Shown piece after piece: positions 54,122 through 61,592 of a stretch of DNA of 64,000 nucleotides (its first letter is position 1; the number at the start of each line of letters is the position of its first letter). Below the pieces are notes generated by a model that saw nothing but the letters and a program-made list of their open reading frames with translations, was not told the origin of the DNA and did no database searches. The translations under genes were made by a program, and so were the position numbers. Source of the stretch: Microterricola gilva (GTDB lineage: Bacteria > Actinomycetota > Actinomycetes > Actinomycetales > Microbacteriaceae); contig NZ_SHLC01000001.1 of assembly GCF_004217495.1 (NCBI RefSeq), forward strand, positions 3,534,001-3,598,000, read 5' to 3'.

Positions 54122-54706
54122 GTGACCCTCGAGAGCTTGCACCAGTCCGGCGAGTGGACGACACCGCCCGTTGCGGCAGTGCTGGGCGACGGCGTGCTGC
54201 GCGTCACCGCGGCCCCCGAGAGCGACGCGTGGCGCCACACCGCCTACGGTTTCGTGCACGACACAGAGCACGCGCTGCTGGAGCCGTTCGGGGCGGAGGG
54301 CTCCGTCGAGGTGAGCTTCCGGCTCGACTACACCGAACAGTTCGACCAGGCTGGCGTGTTCATCGCGGCATCCGAGACCGAGTGGATCAAGGCGGGAGTC
54401 GAGATCTCCGACGGTGCGCCGCAGCTGGGCGCCGTCGTCACCCACGGCTTCTCCGACTGGTCTGTCGGGCCGGTGCCCGAGTGGGCAGGCCGCCTCATCA
54501 CGGTGCGCGCCAGCCGGGCCGGCGACGGCATCGCGATCAGGGCCAAAGTCGATGACGAGCCGTTCCGGCTGGTGCGCCTCGCGTACTTCTCCCCCGATGC
54601 CGAACTCAGGGTCGGCCTGTTCTGCTGCGCGCCCATGCATGGCGATCTGACGGTCGAGTTCAGCCGCTACGAGCGCGGCGAGAAGGACGCCGCCCTGCAC
54701 GACTGA
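54122..54706 (+). CDS. DUF1349-family protein
   Basis: 194-residue soluble protein of the DUF1349 (YesU-like) family, a concanavalin-like beta-sandwich of unknown function. Visible: WRHTAYGFVHDTEHALLEPF, YTEQFDQAGVFI, TEWIKAGVEISDGAPQLGAV and RVGLFCCAPMHGDLTVEF, all typical. GTG 54122 has GGAAGGTGGG upstream. Stands alone between the kinase operon and zur; no link to zinc is evident. Confidence 0.87.
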   Translation: MTLESLHQSGEWTTPPVAAVLGDGVLRVTAAPESDAWRHTAYGFVHDTEHALLEPFGAEGSVEVSFRLDYTEQFDQAGVFIAASETEWIKAGVEISDGAPQLGAVVTHGFSDWSVGPVPEWAGRLITVRASRAGDGIAIRAKVDDEPFRLVRLAYFSPDAELRVGLFCCAPMHGDLTVEFSRYERGEKDAALHD

Positions 54707-54770
54707 CCGCCGGCAGCCTCTGCGGGAGCGGGGCGGGGTACGCTGGATGTGAGAACGAGGTGATCAGGCC

Positions 54771-55193
54771 ATGGTGGTGAAGCGCGAGGTCGTCAAGCGC
54801 AATACGTGGCAGCGTGAGGCTGTGCGCGAGGCGCTCGAGCTGACCGACGGTTTCATCAGCGCACAGGCGCTGCATGCCACGCTGCACGCGACCGGCTCCC
54901 CCATCGGCCTCGCCACCGTCTACCGTGCGCTCGCCGACCTGGCCGGCGAGGGCGACGCCGACAGCCTGCAGTCGCCGGAGGGTGAGAGCATCTATCGCGC
55001 GTGCAGCACAACGGGCCACCACCACCACCTGATCTGCCGCAACTGCGGGCTCACCGTCGAGATCGCGGCGGATGCCGTCGAGACCTGGGCGCAGTCGATG
55101 GCCGCTGAGCACGGTTTCACTCAGGCGGCCCATGTCGTCGACGTATTCGGCCTCTGCCCGAACTGCAGCGCGGCGGCATCCGCCCGCCCCTGA
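54771..55193 (+). CDS. zur: Fur-family metal regulator, Zur-like
   Basis: 140-residue Fur-family repressor. DNA-binding winged helix in the first half: NTWQREAVREALELTDGFIS, then GLATVYRALADLAGEG. The sensor region HHHHLICRNCGLTVEI and the C-terminal FGLCPNCSA show two Cys-x2-Cys pairs for structural zinc. Assignment to Zur rather than Fur rests on context: znuACB with a Zur box lies 2.6 kb upstream and zinc-free ribosomal protein genes lie directly downstream. TACGCT about 30 bases upstream may be its -10. Confidence 0.88.
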   Translation: MVVKREVVKRNTWQREAVREALELTDGFISAQALHATLHATGSPIGLATVYRALADLAGEGDADSLQSPEGESIYRACSTTGHHHHLICRNCGLTVEIAADAVETWAQSMAAEHGFTQAAHVVDVFGLCPNCSAAASARP

Positions 55194-55223
55194 CGGGCGG
55201 CACGCACGGTCTGCCTGCTCGGT

Positions 55224-55252
55224 TTGCGCGACACGCCCGAGCCACGTAGACT
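55224..55252 (+). promoter_or_regulatory. Probable sigma70-type promoter of rpmB operon
   Basis: TTGCGC (55224-55229) and TAGACT (55247-55252) are spaced by 17 bases. Transcription would start near 55259, giving a leader of about 125 bases with two hairpins. No Zur box is seen here. Confidence 0.6.
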
Positions 55253-55262
55253 TTCCCCTTGG

Positions 55263-55368
55263 CCGGGTGAACCTAACACCCGGTTTCGCACGAACACTCC
55301 CCCACGACTTCACTGTGAGTGGGATGACGCGTGCCGACAAGGGATCTTGGGAAGGGCAATCGCCCTTC
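55263..55368 (+). promoter_or_regulatory. Structured leader of rpmB operon
   Basis: Two perfect hairpins: CCGGGTG/CACCCGG (55263-55269 with 55277-55283) and GAAGGGC/GCCCTTC (55351-55357 with 55362-55368). The second lies 8 bases before the GGAGGA ribosome site of rpmB. Possible ribosomal-protein autoregulatory leader; family unknown to me. Confidence 0.45.
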
Positions 55369-55384
55369 GGTATTGGAGGAAACC

Positions 55385-55621
55385 ATGGCAGCAACCTGCC
55401 AGGTGACCGGAGCTGTTCCCGGCTTCGGACACAACATTTCGCACTCGCACCGTCGTACGAAGCGCCGCTTCGACCCGAACGTGCAGAAGAAGACCTACTA
55501 CGTGCCGTCGCTTCGCCGCAACGTCACGCTGCAGCTGTCGGCCAAGGGCATCAAGGTCATTGACGCTCGCGGCATTGAGTCCGTCGTCAAGGACATCCTT
55601 GCTCGTGGGGAGAAGATCTAG
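55385..55621 (+). CDS. rpmB: 50S ribosomal protein L28 (zinc-free form)
   Basis: 78-residue L28. [21 protein letters not shown] is the family core. Only one Cys remains (MAATCQVTG), so the Cys-x2-Cys pairs of zinc-binding L28 are absent. ATG 55385 follows TTGGAGGAAACC. The TAG stop shares its G with the GTG of rpmG. First gene of rpmB-rpmG-rpsN. Confidence 0.95.
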   Translation: MAATCQVTGAVPGFGHNISHSHRRTKRRFDPNVQKKTYYVPSLRRNVTLQLSAKGIKVIDARGIESVVKDILARGEKI

Positions 55622-55788
55622 TGGCAAAGCAGCAGGACGTTCGTCCGATCATCAAGCTTCGTTCGACCGCAGGCACGGGTTACACCTACGTCACGCGCAA
55701 GAACCGTCGCAACAACCCCGACCGCCTCGTGCTGAAGAAGTACGACCCTGTAGTGCGCAAGCACGTCGACTTCCGTGAGGAGCGCTAA
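55621..55788 (+). CDS. rpmG: 50S ribosomal protein L33 (zinc-free form)
   Basis: 55-residue L33, GTG start: [18 protein letters not shown], then [20 protein letters not shown]. No cysteine at all, so it is the zinc-independent form. The start overlaps the rpmB stop by one base and 2 bases separate it from rpsN, giving a compact three-gene operon. Confidence 0.95.
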   Translation: MAKQQDVRPIIKLRSTAGTGYTYVTRKNRRNNPDRLVLKKYDPVVRKHVDFREER

Positions 55789-55790
55789 AA

Positions 55791-56096
55791 ATGGCTAAGA
55801 AGAGCAAGATTGCCCGCAACGAGCAGCGCAAGGTGATCGTTGAGCGTTACGCCGCTAAGCGCCTTGAGCTGAAGAAGGCCCTCGTCGACCCGAACGGAAC
55901 CGACGAGTCCCGTGAGGCCGCACGCGTCGGCCTCCAGAAGCTTCCCCGCAACGCATCGCCGATCCGTGTTCGCTCGCGCGACGCGATCGACGGCCGCCCC
56001 CGTGGTGTGCTCACCAAGTTCGGTGTCAGCCGTGTTCGCTTCCGCGACATGGCTCACCGCGGCGAGCTGCCCGGTATCACCAAGTCCAGCTGGTAA
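55791..56096 (+). CDS. rpsN: 30S ribosomal protein S14 (zinc-free, long form)
   Basis: 101-residue S14 of the long type, without the Cys-x2-Cys zinc motifs found in the 61-residue type Z. Blocks: [54 protein letters not shown] and GITKSSW. In other actinobacteria this paralogue, with L28 and L33, replaces the zinc form when zinc is scarce. Here it sits downstream of zur. A terminator with a UUCG-type loop follows. Confidence 0.96.
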   Translation: MAKKSKIARNEQRKVIVERYAAKRLELKKALVDPNGTDESREAARVGLQKLPRNASPIRVRSRDAIDGRPRGVLTKFGVSRVRFRDMAHRGELPGITKSSW

Positions 56097-56165
56097 GTAG
56101 CCATCAGGCTGACCGCTGGCTGGTAACAGCCTCGCTTGGATCATGCTCGTGTGATCAAGCACCGA

Positions 56166-56202
56166 GAGGGCGTCGACTTCGGTCGGCGCCCTCGTCGTTT
56201 TT
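56166..56202 (+). terminator. Rho-independent terminator after rpsN
   Basis: GAGGGCG (56166-56172) pairs with CGCCCTC (56187-56193); the stem continues inward through one wobble pair to a TTCG loop, and TTTTT follows at 56198-56202. A classical intrinsic terminator. Confidence 0.92.
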
Positions 56203-56435
56203 CTCGGCGAATCCGCAGAAAATGGCCCGTGGATGCCGCAAAACACCGTTTTTGCTCCGCCACGGGCGAACACGCCGTGAAAATGTGGCGGTTTGCCCCC
56301 GAAATCCGCGTGAATCCGGGGATCTCTGTTACATTCGAGGCGGTCAACCGACCACGGGGAGCGACTCAGCCGAGCCGCACACCCCCAGATTCGATTAGCT
56401 GTTTATGACAGATAACGGTCCGAGGAGGACACTCA
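56203..56435. other. Promoter region of the HU gene
   Basis: About 230 bases without a gene, somewhat AT-richer than average. It must contain the promoter of the HU gene; I see no box clear enough to mark. GGTCCGAGGAGG lies 12 bases before the HU start. Confidence 0.4.
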
Positions 56436-56726
56436 ATGGCTGACAAGTCGCTTAACAAGACCGAGCTCGTTGCGAAGATCGCCGCTTCGACCAACCAGAG
56501 CCAGGCAACTGTTGACGCCGTTCTCGGCGGCCTGTTCGACGAGCTCGCCTCGGCCGTCAGCGCCGGCGTCAAGGTTTCGATCCCGGGCTGGCTCGCAGTC
56601 GAGCGCACCCACCGTGCAGCTCGCACCGGCCGCAACCCGCAGACCGGCGCCACCATCGAGATCGCCGCTGGCTACTCCGTCAAGGTCAGCGCCGGCAGCA
56701 AGCTGAAGGCTGCAGCCAAGGCGTAA
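56436..56726 (+). CDS. hup: HU family DNA-binding protein
   Basis: 96-residue histone-like protein that bends and compacts DNA. Blocks: NKTELVAKIAASTNQSQATV, VKVSIPGWLAVERTHRAART (the flexible arm) and NPQTGATIEIAAGYSVKVSA. It is the short actinobacterial HU without the Lys/Ala tail of mycobacterial HupB. A strong GAGGAGG ribosome site precedes ATG 56436. Single gene with its own terminator. Confidence 0.96.
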   Translation: MADKSLNKTELVAKIAASTNQSQATVDAVLGGLFDELASAVSAGVKVSIPGWLAVERTHRAARTGRNPQTGATIEIAAGYSVKVSAGSKLKAAAKA

Positions 56727-56744
56727 GTCTCGACTACACGCGTT

Positions 56745-56779
56745 CGCAGGGGCTCCGCCGATTCGGCGGGGCCCCTGCG
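56745..56779 (+). terminator. Terminator after the HU gene
   Basis: CGCAGGGGCTCCGCCG and CGGCGGGGCCCCTGCG pair over 16 bp with one G-T wobble and an ATT loop, 18 bases past the stop. Confidence 0.88.
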
Positions 56780-56940
56780 GCGTGATACGCCGGCATCATG
56801 CACGGCGCCAGCCCTCTCCCACAGCCTCGGCGACGTGGCGCGACCCCGCGAGCACCTCGCGATGCCCCTCGCGCGGGAAACGGCGCCGACAGCCCAGGTA
56901 GCCGGGCGGTCGCCCAGTGCGCAACGCGTAGGCTGGAGTA

Positions 56941-58941
56941 GTGCTTCGCCTGACCCGTGTCCTCGGCCCAGCCGCGCTTCTGTTGTTCGCCATCGCGGCG
57001 CTCGTGGCCGGCCTCACCTTCGGCGGCGGCGCCGCCCCACAGCTCCTGCAGGATCCGGGCGCCGTGGTGCGCTGGGGCCTCCCGGTCAGCAAGCTCTTCG
57101 TCAACCTCGGTGCGGCCGCCATGATCGGCGCACTCATCCTCAGCTGCTTCGCGCTGAGCCCCAAACAGCCGGAGTTCAACGCCGCGCTCGACGTGGCGGC
57201 GGCCGGCGCAGCCGTGTTCACCGTTGCGGCCGCGTTCACGGGATTCTTCACCTATCTCTCGGTCACGGGCGCAACCCTCTCGCTTGACGCCCAGTTCGGG
57301 GCATCGCTCAGCCAGTTCCTCACGCAGATCGAGCTCGGCCAGGCGTGGCTCATCACGACGCTCGTCGGTGCGGCCGTCACCGTGCTCTGCTTCGCCGTGC
57401 GCAACCACACCCTGCTCGTGTTCGTCACCGTACTCGCCGTCGCAGCGCTGATCCCCATGGCCCAGCAGGGCCACGCGGCCGGAACCGCCGGGCACAACGC
57501 CGCCGTCACGAGCCTCGGCCTGCACATCGCCGCCGCCGCCGCGTGGCTCGGCGGTCTCATCACGGTCGTGCTGTTGCGCGACAAGCTCGACCGCCGCCTG
57601 ACCACGGTGCTCGCCCGTTACTCGACGGTGGCGCTGATCGCGTTCCTCGTGCTCACGATCTCGGGTGTTGCCACCTCGATCCTGCAGCTCGGCAGCTTCG
57701 AGAACCTGCTCAGCGACTACGGCGTCATCCTGCTGGCGAAGGTTGCGGCGCTCATCGTGCTCGGCTTCTTCGGCGTCATCCAGCGCACCTTCTTCATCGA
57801 GCGGATGCAGCGGGCCGGCGCCGCGGCATCCGCCACGGCAGCCAACGGGGTCCGCTGGTTCTGGGGCTTTGTCGTCGCCGAGCTCGCGTTCATGGGCATC
57901 GCCTCCGGGCTCGCCGTCGCGCTGGCGCGAACCCCGAAGCCGGTGACACCGGGCGCGGAGCTCACCACGACGCGCACCCCGGCCGAGCTGCTCAGCGGCG
58001 AGATGCTGCCGCCTGAACTCACCTTCTCGCGCTACTTCACCGAGTGGAACATCGACCTCATCTGGTTGCTGGCCTGCGCATTCGGCATCTTCTTCTACCT
58101 CGCGGGTGTCTGGCGGCTCACCAAGCGCGGTGACTCGTGGCCGATCTACCGCACGGTGCTCTGGATCGCGGGCATGATCGCCCTGTTCTACGTCAGCAGC
58201 GGGGGAGTGGCCGTCTACGGCAAGTTCCTCTTCAGCACGCACATGCTCGCCCACATGGCGCTCACCATGGCGATCCCGGTGCTGCTGGTGCCCGGAGCGC
58301 CCGTGACCCTCGCGATGCGCGCCATCCGCCCACGCAAGGACGGCAGCCGCGGCCCGCGCGAGTGGATCCTGCTCGCCGTGCATTCCCGTTTCGCCTCGAT
58401 CATCGCCAACCCGATCGTCGCGGCCGTGCTCTTCGCCGGCTCGCTCTGGGTGTTCTACTTCAGCCCGCTGTTCAGCTGGGCGACGACCGACCACATCGGC
58501 CACCAGTGGATGACGGTGCACTTCCTCATCACCGGCTACCTCTTCGTGCAATCACTGATCGGCATCGACCCCGTCCCGTACCGCCTGCCGTACCCGTTCC
58601 GCCTGCTCCTGCTGCTCGGCACGATGGCGTTCCACGCCTTCTTCGGCCTGGCGATCATGACCGGGACCGGCCTGCTGCTGGCCGATTGGTACGGGGCCAC
58701 CGGCCGCTCCTGGGGGCTCGATGCGCTCGCTGACCAGCAGATGGGCGGCGGCATCGCCTGGAGCGTCGGCGAGATTCCGACGCTGGCGCTGGCGATCACG
58801 GTGGCGATCCAGTGGAGCCGTTCCGACGCGAAAGAGACGAAGCGCAGCGACCGCAACGCCGACCGCACGCACGAGGCCGAGCTCAACGCGTACAACGAGA
58901 ACCTCGCCCGCATCGCGGAACGCGACAACGCCGGCCGCTAG
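56941..58941 (+). CDS. Bifunctional copper protein CopD / cytochrome c oxidase assembly protein (CtaG type)
   Basis: 666-residue polytopic membrane protein fusing two families. The N-terminal half (about 1-330) has about eight helices of the CopD copper-import fold, with GHAAGTAGHNAAVTSLGLHI and AAAAWLGGLITVVLL. The C-terminal half (about 360-600) is a caa3_CtaG domain, recognised by SGGVAVYGKFLFSTHMLAHM and DHIGHQWMTVHFLITGYLF, rich in His and Met that could bind copper. The end is a charged cytoplasmic tail. GTG start with GGCTGGAGTA upstream. Likely delivers copper to heme-copper oxidases; the fusion is usual in actinobacteria. Confidence 0.92.
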   Translation: MLRLTRVLGPAALLLFAIAALVAGLTFGGGAAPQLLQDPGAVVRWGLPVSKLFVNLGAAAMIGALILSCFALSPKQPEFNAALDVAAAGAAVFTVAAAFTGFFTYLSVTGATLSLDAQFGASLSQFLTQIELGQAWLITTLVGAAVTVLCFAVRNHTLLVFVTVLAVAALIPMAQQGHAAGTAGHNAAVTSLGLHIAAAAAWLGGLITVVLLRDKLDRRLTTVLARYSTVALIAFLVLTISGVATSILQLGSFENLLSDYGVILLAKVAALIVLGFFGVIQRTFFIERMQRAGAAASATAANGVRWFWGFVVAELAFMGIASGLAVALARTPKPVTPGAELTTTRTPAELLSGEMLPPELTFSRYFTEWNIDLIWLLACAFGIFFYLAGVWRLTKRGDSWPIYRTVLWIAGMIALFYVSSGGVAVYGKFLFSTHMLAHMALTMAIPVLLVPGAPVTLAMRAIRPRKDGSRGPREWILLAVHSRFASIIANPIVAAVLFAGSLWVFYFSPLFSWATTDHIGHQWMTVHFLITGYLFVQSLIGIDPVPYRLPYPFRLLLLLGTMAFHAFFGLAIMTGTGLLLADWYGATGRSWGLDALADQQMGGGIAWSVGEIPTLALAITVAIQWSRSDAKETKRSDRNADRTHEAELNAYNENLARIAERDNAGR

Positions 58942-58965
58942 CCCCGGCCGGTCCCGCCCAGCCCC

Positions 58966-59025
58966 GCGAAATGGCGCAATCGGCCCCTTCGTGCGCCCTC
59001 AAGGGGCCGATTGCGCCACCTCGCG
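58966..59025. repeat. REP-like palindrome A
   Basis: Perfect 17-bp arms GGCGCAATCGGCCCCTT (58973-58989) and AAGGGGCCGATTGCGCC (59001-59017) with an 11-base loop, extended by CGCGA/TCGCG outside. Homologous to the palindrome at 60105-60161. Lies between convergent genes and may terminate both. Confidence 0.88.
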
Positions 59026-59074
59026 GCGCCTGCGTCGGAGCCTGGGTGGGGCACGGGCGGGCGGATGCCGGGGC

Positions 59075-60052
59075 TCACGCAGGGGGAATCCACCCGCGGG
59101 CGACGAGGGCACGGCGCACCGACTCGAGTGCGCTCTGCTGTCTGGCCGCCCGATGGGAACGGTTGAAGTGGATGATGCGCCAGCCGGCCTCGATCACGCG
59201 GTCGTCGCGGTCGACATCGTTGAAGTATTGCTGCTCGATTTCGCGATGATGCGCCCCGTCGTACTCGACGAGCACCTTGTAGCGGGGGTAGACCAGATCG
59301 CCGCGCGCAATGGGAAGCCCGTAGCTGTCGTACACCGTGATGTTGACCTCGGGTTCGGGCAGGCCACTACGGATGATCGCGAGGCGAAGCTCCGTCTCTT
59401 TGGGTGAGTCGGTTCCAGCACGAATCAGCGGCAGCGCCTCGGAGAGCGCGCGTGCGCCGCGTGCGCCGGCGTAACGCTCGGCGGCGTTCCGCAGCTCGCC
59501 GAGCGTCGCCAACGGGCGCTGGCGCCTCAGGATGCCGTCGCCCACGACGACGAGTTCGTCGACGGTGAGGTGGGCACCCATCTGGCACCAGGTATCGACG
59601 GCGGAGATCACGCGGAGGCCGTCCAGCATCTGCAGGGTCCCCGGAGCCTGCGCATGCTCGATCGAGAGCTGGTAGCCGCGCACCCCCGCGCCCCGCGGCG
59701 CCCTGTGCGGGGCGATGGCGCTCACATGCAGGCGCTGGTCATCGCGCAGTCGCTCGGGGACCGGGAGGCCGAAGAGGCGCACGGCGGTGAGGTGGCTGAA
59801 ACCGCGGTGCGTCGGCATCCGCGTGGCGTAGGCCGTGCACAGCGTACGAACCGGATCGACCCGCGCAGGCTCGGAATCGGAGTCGGAGCGCGCGGAACGC
59901 ACGCCGTGGAACGGGGATTCGAGGTCACTGCTGCGCAGGCGTTTGGCGCTCACACCCCGCACGGCGGCCTCACCCACGGCGAACGCCGTACCCAGCGCCT
60001 GGGGAAGTGGTTCGCGTCGATGCACTCCGTCAGCATGGCGCCTCGGCGCCAT
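59075..60052 (-). CDS. DUF559 endonuclease-like protein
   Basis: 325 residues. The C-terminal about 80 residues match DUF559, a Vsr/REase-like nuclease fold: KVLVEYDGAHHREIEQQYFN, then DRDDRVIEAGWRIIHF, with the acidic Glu-Tyr-Asp-Gly-x-x-His core. The N-terminal part contains TRMPTHRGFSHLTAVRLFGL and a long region resembling the winged-helix AbiEi-type antitoxin arrangement often fused to DUF559 in actinobacteria. ATG 60052 is taken though later starts are possible. Flanked by two homologous palindromes (58966 and 60105). Function unproven; often variable between strains. Confidence 0.78.
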   Translation of the reverse strand: MAPRRHADGVHRREPLPQALGTAFAVGEAAVRGVSAKRLRSSDLESPFHGVRSARSDSDSEPARVDPVRTLCTAYATRMPTHRGFSHLTAVRLFGLPVPERLRDDQRLHVSAIAPHRAPRGAGVRGYQLSIEHAQAPGTLQMLDGLRVISAVDTWCQMGAHLTVDELVVVGDGILRRQRPLATLGELRNAAERYAGARGARALSEALPLIRAGTDSPKETELRLAIIRSGLPEPEVNITVYDSYGLPIARGDLVYPRYKVLVEYDGAHHREIEQQYFNDVDRDDRVIEAGWRIIHFNRSHRAARQQSALESVRRALVARGWIPPA

Positions 60053-60064
60053 TCCCCGCAGAAG

Positions 60065-60073
60065 TTATCCACA
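60065..60073 (+). other. Isolated DnaA-type box
   Basis: TTATCCACA, a perfect DnaA consensus 12 bases upstream of the DUF559-like gene. The same word occurs at 18707 and 45118. A single box may be chance. Confidence 0.45.
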
Positions 60074-60104
60074 ACAGCCTCCGTGCGCGGCCGCTACCCG
60101 TCAG

Positions 60105-60161
60105 CGAGATGGCGCAATCTGCCCCTTCGCGCGCCCTCATGGGGCCGATCGCGCCATCTCG
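60105..60161. repeat. REP-like palindrome B
   Basis: Arms CGAGATGGCGCAATCTGCCCC (60105-60125) and the facing 60141-60161 pair at 19 of 21 positions. The loop region and flanks resemble palindrome A in the same orientation. Lies between the 60193 gene end and the DUF559-like gene. Confidence 0.85.
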
Positions 60162-60192
60162 AGGCGCGGGGCGCAGGGCGCAGGGCGAGCGG

Positions 60193-61458
60193 CTAGTGCA
60201 GGATGATTTGGGGCTGACCGCTGGGGGAGAGGGTCACCGTGAGGGCCATGCTGAACGGCTCGTCCTGGTCGAGCGTGCTGACCTCGCCGTCGAAGAGTGA
60301 CTGCACCTCGACCTGCACGTGCGCGACGGCCGGTGTCTGCGGCATCGCGAAGTTGCTGTCGGTCGCCGTGAGGGTGACGACGGGGTACTCGGTGATGGTC
60401 CAGACCGGCTCGCTTGTGACCCGGTCGTCGATGGTCACGCCGAACGGGCAGCCGGTCGGCATCAGAACCGTCTGGCTCGCGCACGTGTTGTCGAGCCAGC
60501 CGTTGAGGTCCTGCTGCACGTCATGCACGAACTCGTCCGTCGGCTGCACGTCGACGGTCGCCTCCGTGACGCCGCTCTGGGTGACCGGCACCGTCACAGG
60601 GGCGGCGGCCAGCAGTCTGGAGTCCTTGCTGAGCTCGTAGCTCGACGGGGAAAATGCCAGATAGGATGCCGAATTCGAGAACGTCGGCTCGGCGTCGGCC
60701 TCGTGGTGTGCGCGCGTGTCGAGGGTGAGTCCGTTCACCGTGAACTCCGCGTCGTGCAGCACGTTGACCGAGAGCACGGCGAGGGGGCTGCTGGCGAAGC
60801 GCCACTCGTCGAAGACGCCGAAATTCGTGCCTGTGCGCTCAACCTCGAACACGCTCTGCGCTTTCGTGCCGTCGAGCGTGTACTCGACGGTCACCTTCTG
60901 CACGCCGTCCTCGCCTCTGTCGACATCGGTCACCCTGGCGTCCTTGGGAGCGCGCATGACCGAGTCGCGCAGGAGCGTGTGGGGGAGTTTCGTGGGAAGC
61001 CCGGCCGCGGCCAGCTCCGTTGGCTTCGGCTCAACGCCTGGGAAGCTCAGCGCGGCCTCGGCGTCGGAACGGGAGAGGGCGCTCAGGTACTGCTTCACGA
61101 AGCCGGACGCGCTGTAGAGGTCGCGGTTGAGTGCGCCGATCCCGGCCGCCATGGCGAGGATCAACAGCAGGGCGAGGCCACCCCAGATCGCTGCGACGCG
61201 GAGGAGCGTCGACGGGGTCGCAGGCGGCTTCGGCTCCGGGGGAGCCCACATCACCGTTGCGCCGGTGTCGGTATCGATCGTGACCCCTGGCGGCAGCGGT
61301 GCGTCCAGTGCGGAGTGGGCGCCGTGGTGGCCGATGCCGAGCTCGCGGTCCGGAATCACGTTCACTGGAACGGTGATGCCGAAGGGGCTGGTGGCCGGCA
61401 GGGTCGTCGGAACGACAGGCGGCTCCTGCCCAGTCTCGTCCCCCGGCCCCGTACTCAC
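60193..61458 (-). CDS. Single-pass membrane protein of unknown function
   Basis: 421 residues. A cytoplasmic Pro-rich N-terminus (about 1-85) includes PVVPTTLPATSPFGI. One membrane helix (about 90-110, WGGLALLLILAMAAGIGAL) is followed by about 310 extracellular residues rich in Thr/Val/Ser. The external part contains two cysteines (NTCASQTVLMPTGCPFG) that could form a disulfide. The fold resembles actinobacterial proteins with tandem external beta domains, but I recognise none. Divergent from the helicase gene. Confidence 0.75.
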   Translation of the reverse strand: MSTGPGDETGQEPPVVPTTLPATSPFGITVPVNVIPDRELGIGHHGAHSALDAPLPPGVTIDTDTGATVMWAPPEPKPPATPSTLLRVAAIWGGLALLLILAMAAGIGALNRDLYSASGFVKQYLSALSRSDAEAALSFPGVEPKPTELAAAGLPTKLPHTLLRDSVMRAPKDARVTDVDRGEDGVQKVTVEYTLDGTKAQSVFEVERTGTNFGVFDEWRFASSPLAVLSVNVLHDAEFTVNGLTLDTRAHHEADAEPTFSNSASYLAFSPSSYELSKDSRLLAAAPVTVPVTQSGVTEATVDVQPTDEFVHDVQQDLNGWLDNTCASQTVLMPTGCPFGVTIDDRVTSEPVWTITEYPVVTLTATDSNFAMPQTPAVAHVQVEVQSLFDGEVSTLDQDEPFSMALTVTLSPSGQPQIILH

Positions 61459-61592
61459 CCGCCCAGTCTATTCAGGCCCCGCCTGAGCAGAGTCTGTGCC
61501 ACGGCGCCGTGCGCAACTCGGCGAAATCTCGTGGCGAGCGGATACAGTTGAAAGCTGCATCCGCCCACCAACCCCTGCCAGAAAGGCGCGTC

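Noticed and set aside
56734-58551. 605-codon open frame on the minus strand opposite the CopD/CtaG gene
   Set aside because: Long antisense frames are common in GC-rich genes. The sequence is low-complexity Arg/Gly/Glu/Asp without any family pattern, whereas the plus-strand frame is a recognisable protein.
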